Assembly: GCA_002791545.1 (NCBI GenBank)
Contig: PFXG01000055.1
Location: forward strand, 1 to 64,000
DNA length: 64,000 nt
Direction of reading: 5' to 3'
Source: Zetaproteobacteria bacterium CG_4_9_14_3_um_filter_49_83
GTDB taxonomy: Bacteria; Pseudomonadota; Zetaproteobacteria; Mariprofundales; Mariprofundaceae
A model generated the notes under the pieces. That model made no database searches and was not told where the DNA came from. It saw nothing but the letters and a program-made list of their open reading frames with translations. The position numbers were made by a program, and so were the translations under genes. Shown in pieces: positions 1-7,042 of this stretch (positions within the stretch are counted from its first letter, which is position 1; each line of letters starts with the position of its first letter).

Positions 1-94
1 TTGCTCCAATCTCGGCAAACCCGCGAAAAATTTACCCGTGGATCTCTTGCTACGCATGGTTGCTTGAGTGAAGCAACTCAAAAACGGTGAAACT

Positions 95-914
95 TCAGTA
101 ATCAAAGAAACTGGATACGGCGCGTTCCAGTTTTTTAATCTCATCTTCTTGCAGGTAGTTTTTTCCAATCGTGGTATCAGATTTTAAGATGCGACCATCA
201 GGGGCATGTTTAAATGTTTGAATGCCCATCAAGGGCTTGTTGGCATCAGCATGATGGTAGACAATCTCTGCTGCTGTTTGTCCTGTGATGGCATAGTGAA
301 ACTTATCTTGAACATGGGGCATAAAATAGCTGGGTTGTCTCCGATTTTGGATCATAATCAATACTGCATTCAGCAAAAATATCGGTAATTTGCTGGTAAA
401 TGCGCCGTTCGCTGGCACGGATAGAGCGAATGCGCTCCAATAGTTCTCTAAAGTAATCCTTGCCAAAATAACGTCCGTTTTTCAGACGCTCATCATCCAT
501 GGTAAAACCTTTGATGATGTATTCTTTAATCAGCTTGGTTGCCCAGATACGAAACTGGGTTGCTTGGGTAGAGTTGACGCGATAACCCACGGATATGACC
601 GCATCAAGATTGTAGTATTCCACTTTGCGGGTCACATTGCGATTACCCTCTTTTTGAACTGTTTCCAAAATGGAAATAGTTGCCGGACGCTCCAGCTCTC
701 CATCTGAATAAATATTATCCAGATGTTTTGAAATCGCGGGCACACCCACAGCAAACAGCTCTGCCATACGCTTCTGTGTAAGCCATAACGTTTCATTGCT
801 AAGCAACACTTCAACTTTAACCTCACTGTTGGGAGCGGTGTAAAGCAGAAAGTCAGTCACTTCATCCTGCACGCTTAATAAAGGATATCTGCTTTTTGTG
901 CCATCCTTATTCAT
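95..914 (-). pseudogene. RhuM family protein, frameshifted and 3'-truncated
   Basis: The first 195 or so codons (914 down to about 320) read as a RhuM-family protein: a short N-terminal part, a helix-turn-helix-like stretch (LTQKRMAELFAV, with the SKHLDNI helix), and the family block VGYRVNSTQATQFRIWA. Near 313-320 the frame breaks: the first frame ends in APCSR-stop, while the family sequence resumes in another frame at VQDKFHYAITG and runs to SSFFDY-stop at 95. RhuM proteins usually continue well past this point, so the 3' end also looks lost. RhuM genes commonly sit inside type I restriction loci, and this one follows HsdM remnants with an ATGA overlap to a tiny reading frame. RhuM's biochemical role is not established. 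A sequencing error could explain the frameshift but not the decay of the whole locus. Confidence 0.75.
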
Positions 915-1012
915 GGCATCATTCCTTCAACCATTTTTCCCGCCTGGGAAACATGGTCGCAAGCCACCATGTCGTGCGCTTCCACGAAATGGTAAAGCAT
1001 TGGATTATTCAT
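911..1012 (-). CDS. 33-residue small reading frame between hsdM remnant and rhuM
   Basis: This short frame starts at an ATG overlapping the stop of the HsdM remnant and ends in a TGA overlapping the rhuM ATG, so it is translationally coupled on both sides. It begins MNNPMLYHFVEAHDMVACDH and ends KMVEGMMP. I do not recognise it. It could be a real small protein of the locus or the leftover of a deleted gene such as hsdS. Confidence 0.3.
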   Translation of the reverse strand: MNNPMLYHFVEAHDMVACDHVSQAGKMVEGMMP

Positions 1013-1688
1013 GTTCAAGCTCCTTCAGATATCCTTCCATTTCGACTTCTAGATTGGCTAACTGGTCTTTGAGCTGTTCGCGCTCTTTCAGTACAACTGC
1101 AAGATCGATCTCTTCCTCTTCCTCAAAGGTGTCTACATAGCGTGGAATATTGAGGTTATAATCGTTCTCCTTGAGAGCTTCCGGCGTTGCCAGGTAGGCG
1201 TATTTATCGACTGATTCGCGTGCCTGACAGGTCTCAATGATTTTGCTCAGATGCTCTTCGGTAAGGAAGTTCTGATTCTTACCATTCTTGTATTCGCGGC
1301 TGGCATCGATGAAGAGGACGTTCTCATCCTTCTTATTCTTTCTGAACACCAGAATTGCAGCCGGACTGCCTGTGCCATAAAAGAGCTTCTCAGGCAGGCC
1401 AATGACAGCATCAAGCAGGTTTCCCTCAATTAGTTTCTGGCGGATCTTTCCTTCAGCCGATCCACGGAAGAGCACGCCATGAGGCACGACTACGCCCATA
1501 CGGCCAGAGCCGGGCTTCATGCTTTCAATCATGTGCAGGACAAACGCATAATCTGCCTTCGCCCTCAAGCAGCTTCGGATTACGGAGGGTATCACCCCAT
1601 TCAATACGGTGATTGTCCTCTCCATGCAGAAACATGTTCATCTTTGCGAGCGCCAAGGTGGAGCCGATAGCCTCCTGCCCGAACAGTG
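1005..1688 (-). pseudogene. hsdM: Type I restriction methylase HsdM, internally deleted fragment
   Basis: Two frames encode parts of a type I DNA methyltransferase subunit. The upstream part (about 1688 to 1560) reads ALFGQEAIGSTLALAKMNMFLHG and ends near KLLEGEGRL. The next family segment is in another frame from about 1556 (KADYAFVLHMIES, GRMGVVVPHGVLFRG, IGLPEKLFYGTGSPAAIL, NIPRYVDTFEEEE) to the stop at 1005. In intact HsdM the stretch between these carries the catalytic NPPF-type motif IV. It is missing here, so methylation activity is very unlikely. The N-terminal half of HsdM is also absent, since the reading frame runs directly into nucleotidyltransferase sequence upstream. This is a decayed type I system. 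Confidence 0.8.
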
Positions 1689-1852
1689 CAAAGCGCTTCG
1701 ACGTTGCTGGCCCATCAAAGTTAATCAGGATATCCACATCACTCTGATCAGTTGCTGTGTTCCGGACGGTAGAGCCAGACTCTTGACCCCAAACTGCGCT
1801 GCCAGAAAGGCTTTATGCTCCGTTAGCAAAGCATGAGCTTGTGCATATTTCA
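1689..1852 (-). pseudogene. MNT-type nucleotidyltransferase fragment joined to hsdM
   Basis: From the ATG at 1852 the frame reads MKYAQAHALLTEHKAFLAAQ then FGVKSLAL, the start of a minimal nucleotidyltransferase (the MNT partner of HEPN proteins). It then shifts. In another frame the family motif continues as GSTVRNTATDQSDVDILINF, carrying the GSxxR and SDVD hallmarks, and runs to FDGPATSKR, where it passes without interruption into HsdM sequence (FALFGQEAIG). The gene has therefore lost its C-terminus by fusion to hsdM and has a frameshift in front of the GS motif. MNT proteins pair with HEPN toxins in antitoxin systems. No HEPN partner of that kind is visible here. Confidence 0.65.
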
Positions 1853-1975
1853 TATGGCCTCCTTTACTGACTCGTCAACGCCAAAGCCCGTCTGATATTT
1901 GTAAGCGATAAAGTAGCGCATCGTGGCTGAAACGCCAAATATAAACCCTGTCTAAGGTGAAGGGGTGCAACTGCA

Positions 1976-2236
1976 TTACGACGCAGTCATGAATCTGCCG
2001 AGCTTGTTGGTCTGGCGCAGCAATCCCAATCCGGTCAGGGCATGGCCACGGCGGGGAATGCGGAATTCGATCTCTTGCCAGTCGTGTGCAACTTCCGTGA
2101 TGAGGTAACAAATCCGATTAACGTTGTGCAGGCCAGTCAGAATCCACTGATCGCCACCGTCGCCATCCACGACTGTCCAGAGCTGAGAAGCAGGCAGCGA
2201 TTTCACCAGTTCCAGATCATCGCCAAAGGTTTCCAA
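1976..2236 (-). pseudogene. Fragment of an uncharacterised protein (VNR..YLIT type)
   Basis: The minus-strand frame reads METFGDDLELVKSLP, then LWTVVDGDGGDQW and LHNVNRICYLITE. This pattern is familiar from small uncharacterised proteins found beside restriction and toxin genes, but I cannot name the family. The only available start is a TTG with no ribosome-binding site, and the part after EFRIPRRG looks frame-shifted. The sequence from 1870 to 2300 otherwise holds no convincing intact gene, so I treat it as a remnant of the same decayed island. Confidence 0.35.
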
Positions 2237-2379
2237 TCCGATGCCACCCCGAATAGCGCGTTAATATTGTTACCCGCAAACCATTTTTGACAGGTATAAA
2301 TGATCAATAAACTATTGAAATTAAAGGCAATTTATGGTAGGTTAATTGTTCATTGAGAGCAGTTTGAAGGAGGTGCGCG

Positions 2380-2622
2380 ATGTTGAAAAAAGGAGACAGG
2401 ATTTCAATTCTTCCGGAATATCGGGACAAAGGTGATGAGCTATTTGTATGGGTTGTTGTGGGCGATGAAGAAAAAGGGCGCGTTGATATCAGCGTGCTCA
2501 ATTCCGGCTTACCGTTCCCCGGAATCCAAACAGTTCCCTCCTATATGGTGACTGCGAAAAGAACCGAATCCGGCAGAAAAGTTTCAATTCGGCATGGCCC
2601 GCTGAAGGCGATTGTTAAGTGA
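2380..2622 (+). CDS. Small hypothetical protein upstream of the Dcm operon (80 aa)
   Basis: An 80-residue protein with a strong ribosome-binding site (AAGGAGG, 6 bases before the ATG). It starts MLKKGDRISILPEYRDKGDE and is rich in short beta-forming stretches (FVWVVVGDEE, GRVDISVLN), which suggests a small SH3-like or barrel fold. No catalytic motif is visible and I do not recognise the family. It is followed closely by another small gene and then the methyltransferase, so it is probably the first gene of the restriction-modification operon. In that position a regulatory or accessory role is possible but unproven. Confidence 0.55.
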   Translation: MLKKGDRISILPEYRDKGDELFVWVVVGDEEKGRVDISVLNSGLPFPGIQTVPSYMVTAKRTESGRKVSIRHGPLKAIVK

Positions 2623-2651
2623 ACTTCCCTGAACCTACAGAAGGAGTGCGT

Positions 2652-2927
2652 ATGAATATCTCACGAATCCCCGAATTTTCCAACCAGTCTTTTGATGGTA
2701 TGAAGTTATGGTTTGCTACTATGTCTCAAAGCAGACTGCTGTTTCACCCGGATGACCCTGCGTCAGAGATTTATGATATCGCCACAGGAAATAAAACCTT
2801 TTCCTCTGCCGAATCCCGCCAGCTGGACAAAATCATTGGTACAATGTTTGAGCTGCATGGCCATCAGGTATACGAAGCTGCTTACCCTGAATTCATGAAA
2901 TGCATGGCAATCAACCCTGAAGTCTGA
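2652..2927 (+). CDS. Small hypothetical protein upstream of the Dcm operon (91 aa)
   Basis: I chose the ATG at 2652 because an AAGGAG lies 6 bases upstream. A GTG at 2619 would overlap the previous gene and has no such site. The protein (MNISRIPEFSNQSFDGMKLW) ends in a helical region (ESRQLDKIIGTMFELHGHQV). No family was recognised. It lies 29 bases after the 80-residue protein and 85 bases before the methyltransferase, on the same strand. The two may be companions of this restriction-modification locus. Function unknown. Confidence 0.5.
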   Translation: MNISRIPEFSNQSFDGMKLWFATMSQSRLLFHPDDPASEIYDIATGNKTFSSAESRQLDKIIGTMFELHGHQVYEAAYPEFMKCMAINPEV

Positions 2928-3012
2928 GGCACATCAGTGGCTCGAAAGCGGGCCTGAGTTGACAGGGTAAAAATACGACATATTGTCCCCAACCGTTCCC
3001 AGGGAGGGGTCA

Positions 3013-4275
3013 ATGCCAGAGTCAGATGCCACATACGATGTACTTTGTGAGGTCAGAAAATGTCTGACTCAAAAAGAAATAGCTGACAGCCTAGGTGTCG
3101 ATACAAGAACCGTAAAACGCTGGGAAGCAAAAGAATGCTCCCCTCCTCCTTACGCTACTACTGCACTGCAGCGGCTCCTTCCATTCAGAAAGGATGAGAA
3201 AAAAAGAAGAAAAACAGATTTTACTTTCATTGATCTGTTTGCGGGAATCGGCGGAATCAGGCTTGGTTTTGAAGCAGCCGGAGGCCGGTGCATCTACACC
3301 AATGAATGGAACAAATATGCAGCCCAGACCTATCTCAGAAACTTCGGAAACGATCACCCGGTTGAAGGCGATATTACTGAAGTAGACCCGGAAAGCATTC
3401 CTGACCATGATGTATTGCTGGCAGGCTTTCCATGCCAGCCTTTTTCAATCGCAGGAGTATCAAAGAAGAACTCTCTGGGAAAATCCCATGGATTTGCCTG
3501 TGAAGCACAGGGCACGCTGTTTTTTGACACGGCAAATATCATTCGCCACAAACAACCTTCAGCATTTCTTCTGGAAAACGTAAAGAATCTGATGAGTCAC
3601 GACAAAGGTAATACATTCAAGGTCATCAAAAAAACACTGGTGGAAGAACTTGGCTACACTATTTTCCCTCTTGTCATAGATGCAAAAGGCTTTGTCCCCC
3701 AGCATCGTGAGAGGATTTATATCGTGGGGTTCAAAGAAAAAGTCCCGTTTTCCTGGGACTCTTTCAAAAAACCAGATCCTGCATCAAAACGAATGAAATC
3801 CATTTTGCATCCTGAGAACGGTAGCGAAACTAGTGATTTCGATTTCATGAAAGGCTACATCACCGGAAAAGATGGCCTCGTAAATGACAAGTATACTTTA
3901 AGTGACAAGCTGTGGGCTTATTTGCAGGGCTATGCAGCCAAGCATAAGGCAAAAGGCAATGGATTTGGGTTTGGTCTGGTTCGCCCGGAAGACACCGCCA
4001 GAACCTTATCAGCCCGCTACTATAAAGACGGTTCAGAAATTCTGGTGAGCCGTGGCGAAGGCAATAACCCTCGCAGGCTAACACCAAGGGAATGTGCAAG
4101 ACTGATGGGATATCCTGATGATTACATTATCCCTGTTTCAGACACACAGGCGTATAAGCAGTTTGGAAATTCAGTTGCAGTGCCAGTCATTAAGGAAGTC
4201 GCCCGAATTATGAAACCCTTTATCCTTCAACTGATCAAAGAAAGAAAAGAGGAAAAATTAAAAACGGCAGCCTGA
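3013..4275 (+). CDS. dcm: DNA (cytosine-5-)-methyltransferase, Dcm/EcoRII type
   Basis: Transfers methyl groups from S-adenosylmethionine to cytosine C5 in a specific site. With an EcoRII-type nuclease next door the expected site is CCWGG. The N-terminus carries a helix-turn-helix (LTQKEIADSLGVDTRTVKRW), as in the Dcm/EcoRII group. The ordered C5 motifs are all present: DLFAGIGGIRLGFEAAGG (I), GFPCQPFSIAG with the catalytic Cys (IV), LLENVKNL (VI), QHRERIYIVGF (VIII), a variable target-recognition stretch around residues 250-350, and YKQFGNSVAVPV (X). I took the ATG at 3013, preceded by GGGAGGGG, over an upstream TTG. The stop overlaps the vsr start. The N-terminal HTH may autoregulate the operon. 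Confidence 0.95.
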   Translation: MPESDATYDVLCEVRKCLTQKEIADSLGVDTRTVKRWEAKECSPPPYATTALQRLLPFRKDEKKRRKTDFTFIDLFAGIGGIRLGFEAAGGRCIYTNEWNKYAAQTYLRNFGNDHPVEGDITEVDPESIPDHDVLLAGFPCQPFSIAGVSKKNSLGKSHGFACEAQGTLFFDTANIIRHKQPSAFLLENVKNLMSHDKGNTFKVIKKTLVEELGYTIFPLVIDAKGFVPQHRERIYIVGFKEKVPFSWDSFKKPDPASKRMKSILHPENGSETSDFDFMKGYITGKDGLVNDKYTLSDKLWAYLQGYAAKHKAKGNGFGFGLVRPEDTARTLSARYYKDGSEILVSRGEGNNPRRLTPRECARLMGYPDDYIIPVSDTQAYKQFGNSVAVPVIKEVARIMKPFILQLIKERKEEKLKTAA

Positions 4276-4733
4276 TGACTGATGTACACAGTAAAGCAAC
4301 ACGCAGCAAAAATATGGCTGCGGTTCGCAATAAAGATACCAAGTCGGAATTACTGGTTCGCAAAGCGCTGCACCGGCTGGGATTCAGATACCGTTTGCAT
4401 GATCGGAAGCTTCCAGGAAAACCAGACCTTGTGCTTCCTAAGTATAATGCCGTCATTTTCGTACACGGTTGTTTCTGGCATCAGCATGATTGCCACCTGT
4501 TCAAATGGCCTTCAACGCGTGAGGAGTTCTGGCGAGAAAAAATCGAAGGTAACAGGACCAGAGATATTGAATCCATAAAGCAACTACAATTAATGGGCTG
4601 GCGAGTGCTTACTATTTGGGAGTGCTCCCTGAAAGGAAAGTCACGCTTGCCAATTGATGATCTGTTATCAATAGTGAGTAACTGGATAGTAGAGGGATCA
4701 GACGAACAGGAGGTTCGTGGAGAGAACAAATGA
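4275..4733 (+). CDS. vsr: Very short patch repair endonuclease Vsr
   Basis: A 152-residue protein matching Vsr in full length. Vsr nicks 5' of the T in T:G mismatches that arise when 5-methylcytosine deaminates within the Dcm site, starting very short patch repair. Recognisable features are the N-terminal TRSKNMAAVRNKDTKSE block, the GFRYRLHDRKLPGKPDLV segment with the catalytic Asp, and the zinc/active-site block FVHGCFWHQHDC. The ATG overlaps the dcm stop (TGATGA), and its own stop overlaps the start of the nuclease gene, so dcm, vsr and the nuclease are translationally coupled. Confidence 0.95.
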   Translation: MTDVHSKATRSKNMAAVRNKDTKSELLVRKALHRLGFRYRLHDRKLPGKPDLVLPKYNAVIFVHGCFWHQHDCHLFKWPSTREEFWREKIEGNRTRDIESIKQLQLMGWRVLTIWECSLKGKSRLPIDDLLSIVSNWIVEGSDEQEVRGENK

Positions 4734-5929
4734 ATGATGCAGTCGATGAATGGCTCGATACAGTTTCAGGGAATGACCGAGTTTGGTTTGCTAAACGATT
4801 GTCCGCAAACGACTCCGGAGCAACAGCCAGCCATCAGGCTGGCATCTATATTCCCAAGCCCGTGTTGTGGACAATCTTCCCCTCTATGAAGATAGGCAGC
4901 AATCCGGATGCGTGGTTTTCAGCAGAGGTCATGCCTTATGGAGAGAGCCGGAGTCTGCGGGCAATTTGGTACAATGAAAAAAGCCGCAATGAAAGCAGGA
5001 TCACCCAATGGAACAGGCCTAACCGAATCCTTGAACCGGATCAGACGGGCGCATTAATCTTATTCGCTTTTCAAAAAAGGACATCAGAAGAAGATGCCGA
5101 ACATGTATCTGCCTGGATCTGTCAGTCGGAAACAGAAGAAGAGATAATCGAAAATCGGGTGGGCGCCGTTGAGCCTGGAGAAGGAACCCTCCATTACCCT
5201 GCCGGTTTTATTGATGACAAATCATCGCTTATCCAACCCATCATGCGTAAAGACTGCACACTTGCCGAAAGCGACATTCCTGATGCATGGGTTGCCAATT
5301 TCCCATCTGGCCAGGAGCTGATAGAGCATGCGTTATCGTTAATGCCAAAAACCGGGACCGGGCCGGATGCCAGACTTCTATCGCGGCGCGAATGCGAGAC
5401 AGCCCTGTTTTACTCTGTAGAGCGTTCTTTTGTCCTTCCGAAAATAATAAAAGGTTTTTCGAGTGTTGACGCATTCGTCGATTTAGCCAACTCGGTAACA
5501 AATCGCCGCAAAAGCCGTGCGGGAAGATCTTTTGAATTGCATTTGAAAGGCATTTTCCAGGAAGAGGCACTTTCATTTTCCCATGGAGAAGTTTCAGAGG
5601 GGAATAAAAAACCGGATTTTTTATTCCCCTCCATTGAGGCCTACCGTGATGCAGCCTGGCCTGAAAACAAGCTGCGCATGCTTGCAGCCAAAACCACATG
5701 TAAAGACCGCTGGAGACAAATTCTGAACGAGGCTAACCGCATTGCCCCCAAGCATCTTGTCACCCTGCAACAGGGGGTCTCGGAAAATCAGTTCCGTGAG
5801 ATGGGAGAAGCGGGGGTGGTTCTGGTTGTCCCGAAAAGATTACACTCCAGCTATCCCGAAGTAGTTCGCCCAAACCTGCAATCACTGGAGCAATTTATTC
5901 AAGAAACAAAAAGCATCAGCGAAGCATGA
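4730..5929 (+). CDS. Type II restriction endonuclease, EcoRII family
   Basis: A 399-residue protein with the two-part EcoRII architecture: an N-terminal effector (B3-like DNA-binding) region of about 170 residues and a C-terminal PD-(D/E)XK nuclease. The catalytic region shows KKPDFLFPS (Asp near 296) and MLAAKTTCKDRWRQIL (Lys near 321), the spacing seen in EcoRII. The length is close to EcoRII itself (about 400 residues). EcoRII is a type IIE enzyme that needs two CCWGG copies. Here it completes a dcm-vsr-nuclease operon and overlaps the vsr stop by 4 bases. The cognate methylase upstream protects host DNA. Site specificity is inferred from the family, not read from the sequence. Confidence 0.9.
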   Translation: MNDAVDEWLDTVSGNDRVWFAKRLSANDSGATASHQAGIYIPKPVLWTIFPSMKIGSNPDAWFSAEVMPYGESRSLRAIWYNEKSRNESRITQWNRPNRILEPDQTGALILFAFQKRTSEEDAEHVSAWICQSETEEEIIENRVGAVEPGEGTLHYPAGFIDDKSSLIQPIMRKDCTLAESDIPDAWVANFPSGQELIEHALSLMPKTGTGPDARLLSRRECETALFYSVERSFVLPKIIKGFSSVDAFVDLANSVTNRRKSRAGRSFELHLKGIFQEEALSFSHGEVSEGNKKPDFLFPSIEAYRDAAWPENKLRMLAAKTTCKDRWRQILNEANRIAPKHLVTLQQGVSENQFREMGEAGVVLVVPKRLHSSYPEVVRPNLQSLEQFIQETKSISEA

Positions 5930-5980
5930 ATTCGGGGCATGTAGAAGCTGCGTGCCTGCGGTGACTAGGTATCCACAACT

Positions 5981-7042
5981 TTATGCTAATTCTTCTGCAA
6001 TTTTTTTAACATCAAAGTCAGGTTGTCCCTGCCTAGCGTAATAAGCGGAGAACCGTGCCAACAAATCTTTAATAAATGGAGATGCCACTTGCGCAGACGG
6101 GGCGTCAAACTCGGAATCAATCTTTTCTTTGGGAAAGGCATTTACCCATCGAAAATTCACCACCCCGCCTTGAAAGAAAGATGTTTCAGGTAGCCAGTGA
6201 TAATAGTCTGTTTCATTATTCTTTAGAACCTTCTCTATCCGAGATTTCTTCTTCGATAGATTTGTAATTCCTACAAGAGCAGACTCTTTTACCACATCAA
6301 ATTTCTCTATTCCGCAAATCAAGATTCGGTCAGTTTTACATTTACCATCTGCTCTTAGAACCAAGTCACATGGAGGCGATAAAACAATAGAAAATCCATT
6401 TCCATCTTTATATTTCAGAATGCTTCCTGTTCGTAGCTCCGTTGCCATAGGTGGTGAGACGTACATTTCCTGAGGAAACGCATGACTCTCTCCTTCGAGC
6501 AATTCTTGAATATGGCTTACAACATGGCGCAAAAGCCCATTCTCAGTTTCAGCGACTTTCGCATGGTCCACCCAAGAGTTTATGTGTGGGATAATATTAT
6601 CCCAAAATATTTTCCCCATTGCTTCTTCTATTTTTCCGCGACCGCCCATAATTTTTGTGAGGCCAGTGGAATAAATACCTAATAAATACTCTAAAGCGGC
6701 ATCCATCCCTTGATCTCTCGTAAAAACTTGAACACATGCATTCAGATCAGAATCTACTTCCTGCGGTGTTCCTGTAAGTACTGCCAATGGAATTCTATAA
6801 GAGGAGTGAACTTTTCGAATCACATCATTACCCTTCTCTTCATCCGAATTGTCTAATTTTAAATCAACTATTGCCGCATCGAATGAGCCATTGAGTTTAC
6901 TTAACGCCTCCTCAAGGGAGGAGGCGTACTCACAATCCATCGGCATGTTTTTTTCGCGCATTATCCGAGCAATTGTTGGCTTATAATTATTTTCGACCTC
7001 GTTTAAGTCATCTTCAACGATCAGTAATTTGAAATTGCTCAT
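5981..7042 (-). CDS. Response receiver protein with unknown C-terminal effector domain, paired with dual-GHKL kinase
   Basis: A 353-residue protein. The first 125 residues form a receiver domain: LLIVEDD with acidic residues 10-12, the likely phosphoacceptor Asp60 in AAIVDLKL, and LAVLTGTP. The usual final Lys-Pro is replaced (FTRDQG). The remaining 220 residues have no DNA-binding helix-turn-helix. They contain a SPPCDLVL block followed by conserved-looking beta-rich sequence (KTDRILICGIEKFDVV) and a C-terminal helical end (FIKDLLARFSAYYARQG). I do not recognise this domain; I recall similar receivers described for predicted conflict systems. The start overlaps the kinase stop (ATGA), so the two are co-expressed. 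The gene is convergent with the EcoRII-type nuclease 51 bases away and appears AT-richer than the core genes. Confidence 0.75.
   Translation of the reverse strand: MSNFKLLIVEDDLNEVENNYKPTIARIMREKNMPMDCEYASSLEEALSKLNGSFDAAIVDLKLDNSDEEKGNDVIRKVHSSYRIPLAVLTGTPQEVDSDLNACVQVFTRDQGMDAALEYLLGIYSTGLTKIMGGRGKIEEAMGKIFWDNIIPHINSWVDHAKVAETENGLLRHVVSHIQELLEGESHAFPQEMYVSPPMATELRTGSILKYKDGNGFSIVLSPPCDLVLRADGKCKTDRILICGIEKFDVVKESALVGITNLSKKKSRIEKVLKNNETDYYHWLPETSFFQGGVVNFRWVNAFPKEKIDSEFDAPSAQVASPFIKDLLARFSAYYARQGQPDFDVKKIAEELA

Noticed and set aside
2042-2290. Plus-strand open frame opposite the VNR..YLIT fragment
   Set aside because: The minus-strand frame carries the protein-like pattern; the plus-strand one has no features and no ribosome-binding site.
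2287-2342. Promoter before the Dcm operon (TTGACA at 2287 or TTGAAA at 2314)
   Set aside because: A promoter probably lies here, but no -10 element at 16-18 bases is good enough (AACTAT or TAGGTT) to name one with confidence.
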